Of a stretch of DNA of 64,000 nt, positions 1 through 8,500 are shown one piece after another. Position numbers and translations under genes: made by a program. Numbering within the stretch: position 1 is the stretch's first letter; each line of letters begins with the position of its first letter. The stretch is from Pseudonocardia cypriaca. Lineage in GTDB: Bacteria; Actinomycetota; Actinomycetes; Mycobacteriales; Pseudonocardiaceae. The notes under the pieces are model-generated. The model made no database searches and was not told the DNA's origin. It was given only the letters and a program-made list of their open reading frames with translations. The stretch lies in assembly GCF_006717045.1 (NCBI RefSeq), contig NZ_VFPH01000001.1, positions 2,294,001 through 2,358,000 of the forward strand, in the 5' to 3' direction.

Positions 1-255
1 GAGATCGACGGCCGCACGTACGTCCTCGAGCTGCCCATCGCCGGCGACGTCGCGCTTATCAGCGCCCACACCGCAGACACCCTCGGGAACCTCGTCTACC
101 GCAAGACGGCACGCAACTTCGCTCCCGTCATGGCGACGGCCGCGACGACCACCGTCGTGCAGGTGCAGCACGTCGTCGAGCCCGGAGCGCTCGATCCCGA
201 GGCCGTGGTCACCCCAGGCATCTACGTCCACCGGATCGTGCAGGTGCCGTCATGA
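1..255 (+). CDS. 3-oxoacid CoA-transferase subunit A, C-terminal part
   Basis: The window opens inside this gene; 84 codons and the stop are present. The stretch KTARNFAPVMATAA followed by TVVQVQ is the conserved C-terminal part of the alpha subunit of 3-oxoacid (succinyl/3-oxoadipate) CoA-transferases, which with the beta subunit moves CoA from succinyl-CoA to a 3-oxoacid. The stop overlaps the next start (ATGA), so the two subunits are translationally coupled. The acid substrate cannot be told from the sequence. Confidence 0.85.
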   Translation, partial: EIDGRTYVLELPIAGDVALISAHTADTLGNLVYRKTARNFAPVMATAATTTVVQVQHVVEPGALDPEAVVTPGIYVHRIVQVPS

Positions 256-935
256 GCGTGGTGTCTCCGAGCATCGTCGAGCACACCGACCGTGGCCCGC
301 TCGGACGGGACGAGATGGCCCGGGTGCTCGCGGGCGACATTCCCCGCCGGGCGTACGTCAACCTCGGCATAGGTCAGCCCACGACCGTCGGCGACCACCT
401 CCCCCCGGAGTCGGGGGTCATCCTCCACACCGAGAACGGCATGCTCGGCATGGGGCCGGCGGCGACGGGCGACGCGATCGATCCCGACCTGATCAATGCC
501 GGCAAGTTCCCGGTGACCGAGCTGCCCGGCGCCTCGTACTTCCACCACGCCGACTCGTTCGCCATGATGCGAGGCGGCCACCTCGACCTGTGCGTTCTCG
601 GCGCCTACCAGGTCTCGGCAGCGGGGGATCTCGCCAACTGGCACACCGGCGAGCCCGACGCGATCCCGGCGGTCGGCGGGGCGATGGACCTCGCCGTGGG
701 CGCCAAGCAGGTCTTCGTACTGATGTCGCTGTTCACCAGGACCGGCGAGCCGAAGCTCGTCACGGAATGCACGTATCCGCTCACCGCGCTGCGGTGCGTG
801 GACCGGATCTATACCGACGTCGCCACGTTCGAGATCACCGGCGGGGACCAGGTCCTCGTCCGGGAGACGTGGGGGATCTCGTTCCACGAGCTCCGCTCGC
901 GCGTCGACGTCCCGCTCACCGTGGCGACACCGTGA
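252..935 (+). CDS. 3-oxoacid CoA-transferase subunit B
   Basis: A 227-residue beta subunit. The motif HTENGMLGMGP near residue 60 holds the catalytic glutamate (ENG) that forms the acyl-CoA thioester intermediate. YVNLGIGQPT and GGAMDLAVGAK are also typical. Length fits the family (about 215-230). It starts by ATGA overlap with subunit A. The aldehyde dehydrogenase 30 bp downstream suggests a degradative operon in which an aldehyde is oxidised to an acid and activated to a CoA ester; the pathway is not identifiable here. Confidence 0.88.
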   Translation: MSVVSPSIVEHTDRGPLGRDEMARVLAGDIPRRAYVNLGIGQPTTVGDHLPPESGVILHTENGMLGMGPAATGDAIDPDLINAGKFPVTELPGASYFHHADSFAMMRGGHLDLCVLGAYQVSAAGDLANWHTGEPDAIPAVGGAMDLAVGAKQVFVLMSLFTRTGEPKLVTECTYPLTALRCVDRIYTDVATFEITGGDQVLVRETWGISFHELRSRVDVPLTVATP

Positions 936-964
936 CCACGCTCGTCAGGAGGTTGGAGAGCGAC

Positions 965-2392
965 ATGTCCACCAGGCACCTGTTCTACATCGGGGGTGCG
1001 TGGGTCGAGCCGGCCGCGCCGCGGACCTTGGGCGTCCTCGACCCCGCGACCGAGGAGACATTCGCGACGATCAGCCTCGGGACGGCCGAGGACGTCGACC
1101 GCGCGGTGGTGGCGGCGCGCGCGGCCTTCGCTGCGTACTCGCAGGTCAGCGTGGAGCAACGGCTGGAGTACCTCGAGCGGATCATCTCCGGCTTCCGGGC
1201 CCGGCTGCCCGAGATCGCCCGGACGATGACGCGCGAGATGGGGTCGCCGATCACGTTCTCGACGGAACGCCAGGCCACGGTGGCGCTGTTCCACTTCGAG
1301 GAGGCGGCCCGCGTGCTTGCGGACTACCGCTTCGAGGAGGAGATGGGAGCCGGGATCGTGCGGCGCGAGCCGATCGGCGTCTGCGGTCTCATCACGCCGT
1401 GGAACTGGCCGCTGAACCAGGTCGCGTCGAAGGTGGCCCCGGCCCTCTCCACGGGATGCACCGTGGTGCTCAAGCCGAGCGAGATCGCGCCGCTCAGCGC
1501 CATGGTGCTCGCCGAGGTCATTGACGACGCCGGGCTGCCGCCCGGCGTGTTCAACCTCGTCAACGGTGACGGTCCCACGGTCGGCGAGGCGATCGCGGCG
1601 CACCCCGACATCGACATGGTCTCGCTCACCGGCTCGACCGGCGCCGGCATCCGGGTCTCCAAGCTCGCGGCCGACACGGTGAAGCGCGTCGCGCTCGAGC
1701 TCGGTGGCAAGTCGGCCAACATCATCCTGCCCGACGCGGACCTGGAGTCCGCGGTCGTCGCCGGGGTGCACTCGTGCTTCACCAACGGCGGCCAGAACTG
1801 TCAGTCGCCCACCCGGATGCTCGTGCACCGCTCGCAGCGCGACGAGGCGTACGCCGCGGGGCGACGGGCGGTCGAGGAGGTCCGTCTCGGGGACCCGCTC
1901 GATCCGTCGACCACGATGGGGCCCGTGGTGAGCCAGGCTCAGCTGGAGAAGATCACCGCGCTCGTGCAGTCAGGGATCGACGAGGGCGCGACGCTCGTGG
2001 TCGGCGGCCCGGGGCGCCCCGACGGGCTCGACGAGGGGTTCTACGTCCGCCCGACCGTGTTCGGCGACGTCACGCCGCAGATGCGGATCGCGCGCGAGGA
2101 GATCTTCGGCCCCGTGCTCTCGATCCTGCTCTACGAGACCGAGGACGAGGCCGTCGAGATCGCGAACGACACGCCGTTCGGGCTGGCGGGCTTCGTGCAG
2201 TCGAAGGACCCCGACCACGCCCGCAGGGTCGCCAACCGCATCCGAGCGGGCCGCGTCTACCTCAACGGCGCTCCGTTCGACCGCAGCCTGCCGTTCGGCG
2301 GCTACAAGCAGTCGGGGAACGGACGAGAGTTCGGGCGGTTCGGCTTCGAGGAGTACCTCGAGGTGAAGGCCGTGCTCGGCTATCGGCAGTGA
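965..2392 (+). CDS. Aldehyde dehydrogenase (NAD(P)+)
   Basis: 475 residues, the usual size. Visible ALDH landmarks in order: PWNWPLNQ, KPSEIAPLSA, cofactor loop SLTGSTGAG, catalytic glutamate in LELGGKSA, catalytic cysteine in GGQNCQSPTR, and the C-terminal PFGGYKQSGNGRE. It oxidises an aldehyde to a carboxylate. The ATG at 965 is preceded by AGGAGG about 12 bp upstream and by GGAG nearer. Codons upstream in the same frame overlap the preceding gene and are not needed. Confidence 0.92.
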   Translation: MSTRHLFYIGGAWVEPAAPRTLGVLDPATEETFATISLGTAEDVDRAVVAARAAFAAYSQVSVEQRLEYLERIISGFRARLPEIARTMTREMGSPITFSTERQATVALFHFEEAARVLADYRFEEEMGAGIVRREPIGVCGLITPWNWPLNQVASKVAPALSTGCTVVLKPSEIAPLSAMVLAEVIDDAGLPPGVFNLVNGDGPTVGEAIAAHPDIDMVSLTGSTGAGIRVSKLAADTVKRVALELGGKSANIILPDADLESAVVAGVHSCFTNGGQNCQSPTRMLVHRSQRDEAYAAGRRAVEEVRLGDPLDPSTTMGPVVSQAQLEKITALVQSGIDEGATLVVGGPGRPDGLDEGFYVRPTVFGDVTPQMRIAREEIFGPVLSILLYETEDEAVEIANDTPFGLAGFVQSKDPDHARRVANRIRAGRVYLNGAPFDRSLPFGGYKQSGNGREFGRFGFEEYLEVKAVLGYRQ

Positions 2393-2405
2393 ACGAGGGG
2401 ACGAC

Positions 2406-3032
2406 ATGGTGAACCCCGACCACGGCGAGCGGCTGGCAGTCCTCCTGGACCGGGAGGAGCTCTTCGACCTGGTGAGGCGGGAACGCTTCGCCCGCGACCA
2501 GCGACTCTTCGACGTGATGCGTGACTGCTTCCACGACGACGCCTACGTCCGGACCACGTGGTACGACGGACGCGGCGGCGAGGCCTACGTCGAGGCGACG
2601 AAGACGTGGATGAGGCGGACAGGGAACAGCAAGCACTGGGTCTTCCCCGCCTACGCGCGGGTCGAGGGCGACCGGGCGACGGTCGAGAGCCCGGCGAAGA
2701 TCTTCAACCGGACCACGGTGGAGGGAGTGGAGGTCGACTTCCACGCCTACTGCCGGTTCTTCTCACGTGCCGTTCGGGACGAAGGACGGTGGAGGCTGAT
2801 GAGCTTCGAGGTCCTGCTGGAGCGCGACGAGCTGCGCCCCGTCCATGCAGGTGAGGCGCTCCCGGTGGACGTGGCCCAGCTCGCTGGGCTTCGGCCGTCA
2901 TACCGGTTCCTCACCTGGATCCAGTCGACCCGCGGCGTGACGGTGAGTCAGGACCTTCTCGGCGACGACCGGCCGGCCGAGCTCGACGCGTTCCACCAGG
3001 GCGAGACCGCTTGGCTCACCGGCACTGGATAG
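2406..3032 (+). CDS. SnoaL-like / NTF2-fold protein
   Basis: 208 residues starting 13 bp after the dehydrogenase stop. The first 150 residues show the SnoaL_4 pattern: helix with LFDLVRRERFARDQRLFD, then DCFHDDAYVRTTWYDGRGGEAY, and AKIFNRTTVEGVEVDFHAYC in a curved-sheet domain. Such domains serve as dehydratases, isomerases or small-molecule carriers, often beside dioxygenase or CoA-ester pathways. The substrate is unknown. It is the last gene of the catabolic operon; the next 50 bp carry no gene. Confidence 0.7.
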   Translation: MVNPDHGERLAVLLDREELFDLVRRERFARDQRLFDVMRDCFHDDAYVRTTWYDGRGGEAYVEATKTWMRRTGNSKHWVFPAYARVEGDRATVESPAKIFNRTTVEGVEVDFHAYCRFFSRAVRDEGRWRLMSFEVLLERDELRPVHAGEALPVDVAQLAGLRPSYRFLTWIQSTRGVTVSQDLLGDDRPAELDAFHQGETAWLTGTG

Positions 3033-3083
3033 CGGTCAACGCCGCGGACCCTGACTGACATATCGTCTGAGTCTCAGGCCGGG

Positions 3084-3290
3084 GTGTGCACTGGCAGGCC
3101 GAGCACGGGGCGTTCACGCTCGAGGACCTCGCGGCACGCGCTGGAAGAGGGGCGCCGCCTGCTCGTTCCCGCCGTCGTCGTGGCCCAGGCCTGGCGTGAT
3201 GCCCGTCGTCAGGTACAGCTCGGGGGGTTCCTCAACAGCTGTGAGGTGCTCCCGATAGGCATCGAGACGGCGAATGAACCGCCCCGGCGT
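3084..3290 (+). pseudogene. PIN-domain (VapC-type toxin) remnant
   Basis: The segment LLVPAVVVAQAWRDARRQ followed by LNSCEVLPIG matches the middle of actinobacterial PIN-domain ribonucleases, but the N-terminal acidic residues and the C-terminal half are missing. It is cut at about 3275 by the left end of an IS3-type element. No antitoxin gene is seen. Interpretation rests on motif memory only. Confidence 0.5.
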
Positions 3291-3442
3291 GTCTGGAGAC
3301 TTGATCTTCTGAGGAGATGGAGTCATGACAGGTCGTTGCCAGTCGCCCTACCCGCCGGTGTTGCGTGAGCGGGCGGTGCGCATGGTCGCCGAGATCCGCG
3401 ACGACTACGACTCGTCGTGGGCGGCGATGAACGCCGTCGCGC
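3275..3442 (+). mobile_element. IS3-family remnant, left end and orfA N-terminus
   Basis: The sequence TGAACCGCCCCGGCGTGTCT at 3275 resembles the terminal inverted repeat of actinobacterial IS3 elements. An ATG at 3325 begins a peptide with YPPVLRERAVRMVAEIRDDY, the typical start of IS3 orfA. The reading stops matching at about 3442, where a different transposase begins, so only about 170 bp survives. Confidence 0.65.
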
Positions 3443-3735
3443 GCTGTCGCTGATCAAGCAGCTGATCCGGGTCATGGCCACCGACACCGACCCGTGGGAC
3501 GACCCGGTGTGGATCGTCGACTCCACCCCGGTCGAGTGCGCCCGCTCCCGCTCCACGGTGAAACGGTCGAACCTGGCCGGGTGGGCCGGCTACAGCTACT
3601 GCGCCTCGCACTCGCGGTTCTTCTGAGGACTGCGCCTGCACCTGGTGTGCACCCCGGCCGGGCTGCCCATCACCTGGGCGCTAGCCGACCCCAAGCTCGA
3701 CGAACGCCAAGTTCGGCGACCGCAACGACCACTAC
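3443..3735 (+). mobile_element. IS982-type transposase remnant
   Basis: The reading WIVDSTPVECARSRSTVKRS, then AGWAGYSYCASHSRFF, is the DDE-domain core of IS982-type transposases. At 3624 a TGA replaces the tryptophan codon expected after SRFF, and the frame then continues as GLRLHLVCTPAGLPITWALA before a frameshift near 3710. The element is therefore dead. It is fused directly to the IS3 piece. About 200 bp downstream (3736-3934) holds nothing I recognise. Confidence 0.65.
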
Positions 3736-3934
3736 GACGTCAAGGTAGCTGGCATCACGTTGCGTGACCGGTGGATGCCGCTGTGACGGTCGACTGCTAG
3801 CCAGGCGTGAAGCGGGCCCGACAGCACGGTTTCTCGAAAACGTGCTCGCGCGCAGCGAAGCTCGTGGAGCGGGCGATACCGAAGTCCGCCACGGTCGGAC
3901 CTGGACTCCACGTCAGGGCCCCGTCTCCACGCGG

Positions 3935-5506
3935 TCAGGAGGGAGCGGCGATCGCGTCGACGGTTCCCCACCCCGTGTACAGCACGCGGGCCTGGTCAGG
4001 CCCGCCGCCTGCGGACGGGGGGAGATCCATCCGCAGCAGCCGCTGGTCCGGGTCGACCCAGAGCCGGGCCGACCCCACCGCGAAGAGGGTGTCGGCGAAC
4101 CGGGTACGCCACCCGGGATCGGTCTCCCGGCGGGCAGCGAGGTCCTCATCGAACGCGACGTCGAACCACCTCGCCCGTACACCGTCGACGAGCCCGATGT
4201 CCGTGGCGGTCACGCGGGCGGCTGGACCTGCGCGAACGAGCAGCGCGAGGGGATCGGCGAGATCCTGTTGGTAGAGCGTGAAGGCGCACTCCGCGGCGTA
4301 CAGGCCGCCTTCCTGCACCGAGCACGGGTCCCACCCGCCCTCCGGGAGCGGGTAGATCCCCTTGATCCACCGTTGCCCGTCCACGACGGCGACCTCACGG
4401 ACGTGCATCTTCGGATCGCTCAGCCGGGCGTGCACCGAGGCGGTGTCGCCGTCGAAACGGACCTCTCCGGTGCTGCCGAAGTAGCCGAGGCCGTCCCAGA
4501 GCTTCCCCGGATCGGCGGTGTAGGACGCCGACCCGTCGCGGCGGGACTGCGTGTAGGTCTCGGCGAACGCCGCGGCCGCCGTGGTCGGGACCGGCGCGGG
4601 CGCTGACGGCTCACCGGAGCCGACTTGATCCGCCACACCCGAGGGACGCAGCGATCCCCAGACCGCCGCGCCGGCCAGCACCAGCAGAAGGCCGGCGACC
4701 ACACCGGCGGTGCCGCGAACGACCGACGACTGTGCCGTGCGCTGCCGTGGGGCGGTGTCGAGCGGCTCCGTTCCCGTAGCGTCGCCCGGGCGCGGCACGT
4801 CGATGTCCCGTTGGCTGCCTGCCGCCGCGGCGGGCGCGGTGCGGACGGGGTCGGGGCGCCGACGATCACCCTCGATGAGCTCGACGTAGGTCGTCGCGAG
4901 GAAGGCGGCGACGGCCATGTAGGCAGGGACGGCGAGTGCGCCCGCGGCGATCCAGGACAGGGGAACCGGGAGAGTCGATGCCAGCGCCTCGGTCCCCCAC
5001 CACCACCCCACCGCCGGCGCCAGGGTCATCAGGAAGCGCGCGGCGGTGGACCAGAACCGGCCCCGGACCAACCCCAGGCACCGCCGCAGCCCACGACCCT
5101 CGACCGTCACCACCGCGATGACCGTCGAGCCCAGCACCACCAGCAGGTAGAGCCCCGGGACCAGGAGCGCAGCCAAGCCCGCCACCACGAGAACGACGGC
5201 GATCAGCAGCCACCCCACCAGCAACGGGAGGCGTCGACCCGCCTTCCCGAGAGCGGCGACGGCACCCACCGGCGCCCCGCCCGGCTGCACCAGCATCAGC
5301 ATTGCCGCGCCGTAGACCCACGCCCGGACGACGAGCGAGACCGCCTCCCCGATCCAGGCCACCAGGCCGACCGCGAGGATCGACGCCAGTGTGCTCGCCA
5401 TGGCGTCCACGGCGGCGGCCAGGGCCGCCAAGGCCGCCAGGGCAGCTCCCCCACGCCTCAGGAAGCCCAGCCCGGTGCGCCACCATCCCGCGATACCCGG
5501 GCTCAT
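3935..5506 (-). CDS. Membrane protein with extracytoplasmic lipoprotein-like domain, unknown
   Basis: 523 residues. The first 215 or so hold about five hydrophobic segments, including LLVGWLLIAVVLVVAGLAAL and an SWIAAGALAVPAYMAVAAFL segment. A proline/alanine-rich cytoplasmic stretch follows, then one more membrane segment (VVAGLLLVLAGAAVWGSL). The C-terminal 200 residues look like an LppX/LprG-type extracytoplasmic beta domain. Start at 5506 is set by the ATGA overlap with the upstream gene, so the two are coupled. I do not recognise a named family; a cell-envelope role is inference. Confidence 0.6.
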   Translation of the reverse strand: MSPGIAGWWRTGLGFLRRGGAALAALAALAAAVDAMASTLASILAVGLVAWIGEAVSLVVRAWVYGAAMLMLVQPGGAPVGAVAALGKAGRRLPLLVGWLLIAVVLVVAGLAALLVPGLYLLVVLGSTVIAVVTVEGRGLRRCLGLVRGRFWSTAARFLMTLAPAVGWWWGTEALASTLPVPLSWIAAGALAVPAYMAVAAFLATTYVELIEGDRRRPDPVRTAPAAAAGSQRDIDVPRPGDATGTEPLDTAPRQRTAQSSVVRGTAGVVAGLLLVLAGAAVWGSLRPSGVADQVGSGEPSAPAPVPTTAAAAFAETYTQSRRDGSASYTADPGKLWDGLGYFGSTGEVRFDGDTASVHARLSDPKMHVREVAVVDGQRWIKGIYPLPEGGWDPCSVQEGGLYAAECAFTLYQQDLADPLALLVRAGPAARVTATDIGLVDGVRARWFDVAFDEDLAARRETDPGWRTRFADTLFAVGSARLWVDPDQRLLRMDLPPSAGGGPDQARVLYTGWGTVDAIAAPS

Positions 5507-6429
5507 CCGCGGGCCGCCGCAACACAAAGGGTGAACTCCTCGCCCGGCCCGGCGCTGCCCCGGATCGACCCCGTGGCCTCCGGGATCGCCTCACAGGCGC
5601 CGACCGACGCAGCGAGTCCCTCGATCCGCTCGAGGACGAGGTACTCCGCCTCCGGCATCACGCACTCCAGGACACGGAACCCGGCCTCGCCCCCTGCGTC
5701 CGCTACGCAATCACCGGGGCGGGCCAGCTCGATCGGCGACGCGGGATCCGCGCGGGCCGGGCCGAGGCAGAGGGAGACGGCGTCCGTCGACAGCGCGGCC
5801 AGGCCGTCCCCCTTCAGCCGCCACTCGTACTCGGCGGTCGCGCCCGGGACCGCGAAGCAGTCGGCGGTCACCGCCTCCACCCCTGCGACCCGGTGGACCA
5901 CCCGCGACTCCGCCCGGGCATCGGCGCAGTCCACCCGGACGCGGAGGTCCCCGCCTGCCTCCGGCGCGAGGCAGTCACCGACCTGAGCGGTGTTGATCGC
6001 GGAGCCGGGATCGGCGTCGGGTGGACCGAGGCAGAGCTTCTGCCCCGCCCCGAGCTCCTCGTGCGACCGGGTCACCGCCGGCACGTCGTGACACGGCTCG
6101 GCCGACGAGCGGACCTCCAGTACGCGCAGCGCGCCCGCGTCCCCGCAGCCGGCCGCGCGGACCTGCTCCTGCACGCCGTCGCCCTCGATGAGGACGCACT
6201 CGCCACGCTCCGGCGACGGGCCCGCACAACCCGCGGCGACGCCAAGCGCCATCACCAGCACGACGAGCAGGAGGGTCGACACGGTCGGAGGGCCACCCGG
6301 ATCCGGCCACCGCTTCCGGCGGTGCAGCCGGTGCTCGACGTGCCCGGGGTGGGCGTCGGTGCTCTGCGCCGCGCCCGTGCCGAGGCCGTCGAACGACACG
6401 GCGTGGTCGTGGACCCGGGCGAGGGGCAT
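5503..6429 (-). CDS. LppU-like lipoprotein/membrane-anchored protein
   Basis: 308 residues from an ATG with AAGGAG 8 bp upstream. A basic patch (HRRKRWP) precedes a hydrophobic stretch ending in GVAAGC, a possible lipobox. The exported part contains two related repeats, one around NTAQVGDCLAPEAGGDLRV and one around ELARPGDCVADAGGEAGFRV, each with paired cysteines. This is the pattern of the actinobacterial LppU/SCO3897 family, whose function is unknown. It is translationally coupled to the downstream membrane protein. Confidence 0.6.
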   Translation of the reverse strand: MPLARVHDHAVSFDGLGTGAAQSTDAHPGHVEHRLHRRKRWPDPGGPPTVSTLLLVVLVMALGVAAGCAGPSPERGECVLIEGDGVQEQVRAAGCGDAGALRVLEVRSSAEPCHDVPAVTRSHEELGAGQKLCLGPPDADPGSAINTAQVGDCLAPEAGGDLRVRVDCADARAESRVVHRVAGVEAVTADCFAVPGATAEYEWRLKGDGLAALSTDAVSLCLGPARADPASPIELARPGDCVADAGGEAGFRVLECVMPEAEYLVLERIEGLAASVGACEAIPEATGSIRGSAGPGEEFTLCVAAARG

Positions 6430-6751
6430 GGTGGTGCTCTCCTTCACGTGACGTGGCAGCGCGCGGAGCGTTCCAGCCCTTGCAGGCCCCGGCAATGCCG
6501 TCGCCGGTCCGCGTCCGGATCTTTGGGACACCGGGCGGGGATCCCGGAGCGGCCCTCCCAAGCACCCGATCACGGAGCGGCTGGGTTCGCCGCACCAGCC
6601 ATTCGACCTACCTCGAATCTGACTATTGAGCAGCAGCGTCTCGCCTGACACTCCCCCCACCCATCTATCGGCCAGCGCGGCGAAGATCAGCGTCTAACCG
6701 GCCGCGCCCGCCGCAGCGGGCCGAACTCTCCGTCGAAGTTAGATCATCAAC
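6430..6751. other. Intergenic region without a recognised gene
   Basis: About 320 bp between two divergent genes. I see no convincing reading frame, RNA gene or inverted repeat. It must hold the promoters of the LppU-like operon (minus) and the NIPSNAP gene (plus). Confidence 0.4.
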
Positions 6752-7051
6752 ATGATCTACAGGATGCGCATCTACCGCATGACGCCAGACGGGGCTGCGG
6801 TGTTCCACGGGTTCTTCCACACCTGGCTGCTTCCTGTGCAGCTCCGGCATGGCGCCAGGTTGGTCGGCCGGTGGGAGACCGAAGACGACCGGGTCGTCGC
6901 GGTCTGGGAGTACGACGATCGTGCCGCCTACGAACGAATCCAGGCCGCCGTCAGCCAAGACCCAGACAGTCGACGAGCGCAGGAGCATCGCAAGAGCCTT
7001 CCGGTCATGTTCACCGACCAGGAGGAGATCTTCATGAATTCGACACTATGA
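6752..7051 (+). CDS. NIPSNAP / dimeric alpha-beta barrel protein
   Basis: 99 residues. The opening MIYRMRIYRM and the later GRWETEDDRVVAVWEYDD with AAYERIQAAVSQDP are the strand and helix pattern of NIPSNAP-type ferredoxin-like dimers. Such small barrels bind hydrophobic or reactive small molecules; no substrate can be assigned. It stands alone between divergent genes. The start could also be the second ATG in the same frame at 6764. Confidence 0.65.
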   Translation: MIYRMRIYRMTPDGAAVFHGFFHTWLLPVQLRHGARLVGRWETEDDRVVAVWEYDDRAAYERIQAAVSQDPDSRRAQEHRKSLPVMFTDQEEIFMNSTL

Positions 7052-7184
7052 CGTGGCCATCGCGACGACGGTCGATCCCACCACCCCTGGGTTAGTTAGG
7101 CTTCCAGACGGCGGTCCGAATGCATGTAACGCGCCGGTGCACCGAGCCGGTCTGGAGTCGAGAGGCGGCTCCACTAGTGGCTTG

Positions 7185-7424
7185 TCACGCAGCTTCGACC
7201 GTGTAACTGGTCCAGGTGCGGATCGGTGAGTCGACCGCGAAGTTCGTCTTGGGTTGGGCGCTGGCGTTGCGCCAGCGGACGTAGGCGGCGACCGCGGCGT
7301 TCTGCTCGTCGTGGCTGCGGTGGTCGGTGCCGTTGAGGGCGAAGTAGCGCAGGGTGGCGAACTCGGTGGCGCCCCGTAACGGGTATCGCGGTTTGGTAAT
7401 CCCAAAGATTGGGCCACATGTCAT
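7185..7424 (-). mobile_element. IS630-type transposase C-terminal remnant
   Basis: The reading FALNGTDHRSHDEQNAAVAA, then VRWRNASAQPKTNFAVDSPI and RTWTSYTVEAA before the stop, is the C-terminal end of IS630-type DDE transposases. The catalytic part is absent upstream (7425 onward), so it is a 3' fragment. It lies between the NIPSNAP gene and the secreted-protein gene. Confidence 0.6.
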
Positions 7425-7616
7425 TGAGCTCGCATGTCGCGTGAGCTAACGAGCCGTGGTTACCAGGAGTTATGATTGATCACCCGAACGAGTGAACCGG
7501 GTTTGTCGCCCGGTTGTGCTACCCCTAGCCTTGCTCGCGGCTCTCATAACCCCGATGGGGAGCCGACCCACTACGACTACATCGCAATTCTGGCGAATTG
7601 TGGTGGTGAGGAAATG

Positions 7617-8108
7617 ATGCTGAAGAAGGCTGCAATTGCTGGCGTGACGGTCACTGCTGCGCTGCTGCTCTCCCCCGGAGCTGCGAACGCCATCGAGATC
7701 CCCGAGCTGCCGGCCATCCCCGCTCCCTCCCTCCTGCCCGTGTCCGCTGAGCAGGGCACCGCGGGGGAGCCGACCGAGTCCGAGTCCACCCCGGAGGAGG
7801 AGTCGTCGTCGAGCCCTGAGACCGAGTCCGAGGCCGGCGCGGGCACCGAGTCCGAGGCTCCGGCTGAGGAGACGTCGGCTGTGGAGCACCCGGCACTAAC
7901 AGCTATTGAGAATGAAGTGGCGGCTGTCCAGGAGGACCCGGCAGCAGCTGTTGAGGGGCACCTGTCGGCTGTCCAGGAGGACCCGGCAGCTGTCATCGAG
8001 GGCGAAGTGACGACTGTCGAGGGGGAGGTCGCGGCTGTTGAGGAGGAGGTCGGCGGCTTCCTGGGATTCCTGCATGGCATCCCTGGTCTGAGCTCCCTGC
8101 TCGGCTGA
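7617..8108 (+). CDS. Secreted acidic low-complexity protein
   Basis: 163 residues. A signal peptide is clear: LKKAAIAGVTVTAALLLSPG followed by AANA and a mature start at IEIPELP. The mature protein is rich in Glu, Ser, Thr and Pro, then has imperfect repeats of the type AVQEDPAAAVEG (three or more units, also repeated at DNA level near 7921-8010), ending in a hydrophobic GFLGFLHGIPGLSSLLG tail. GAGGA lies just upstream of two tandem ATGs (7614, 7617). Function unknown; surface or wall-associated is inference. Confidence 0.6.
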   Translation: MLKKAAIAGVTVTAALLLSPGAANAIEIPELPAIPAPSLLPVSAEQGTAGEPTESESTPEEESSSSPETESEAGAGTESEAPAEETSAVEHPALTAIENEVAAVQEDPAAAVEGHLSAVQEDPAAVIEGEVTTVEGEVAAVEEEVGGFLGFLHGIPGLSSLLG

Positions 8109-8120
8109 GTTGTGCTGCAC

Positions 8121-8157
8121 CCACGCGGGCCGCTGCAGTTGTCGGCGGCCCGCGTGG
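8121..8157 (+). terminator. Hairpin after the secreted-protein gene
   Basis: A perfect 13-bp stem, CCACGCGGGCCGC pairing with GCGGCCCGCGTGG, with an 11-nt loop, starts 13 bp after the stop codon. There is no T-run, as is usual in actinomycetes. Confidence 0.65.
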
Positions 8158-8500
8158 CGTTGTACGCGCATGACCCGGGGTCGTTGGTGTACGGGGCGTG
8201 GAACAGTCACCGGAAGGGGCGTCCGCAGAAGTTCCGCGGGGTGCACTCGAGCGAGGTGGTCGGGTTGGAATCCGGCTCTCGGCACCCGTGACGCAGGGCG
8301 GATGGGTCCGCTGAACCTGCAGGGTGCGCGAAAGGGCGAGGCGGACGGCTGGGAGTTCATTGCGGTCGCGAAGAAGGCCAGGGACGAGCGGCTCAGCGAG
8401 ATCGGACACGGGAACGTGGCCCCGAACCCCCGCAGCACGACGGTGTGACGATCTCCTCGGCGCAGCGGTTCGCGACGTTGACCGCACCTGGACCGAGCTC
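8145..8500 (+). pseudogene. Decayed csb1 (Cas7 of type I-G/U CRISPR) remnant
   Basis: Three short blocks in different frames follow the order of Csb1 (GSU0053-type RAMP proteins): VALYAHDPGSLVYGAWNSHR with SSEVVG; then MGPLNLQGARKG and LSEIGHGNVAPNP; then VTISSAQRFATLT. Family members have a GVWDS motif, a DPLN motif and an SEIGHGN(I/V)APN motif in this order. At least two frameshifts (near 8270 and 8440) and a missing N-terminus show it is dead. No other cas gene or repeat array is visible. Identification is from motif memory. Confidence 0.5.

Noticed and set aside
3764..6648. Long plus-strand open frames opposite 3935-6429
   Set aside because: They are rich in R, P, H and G as expected for antisense of high-GC genes, and the minus-strand frames have membrane segments, cysteine repeats and ATGA coupling.
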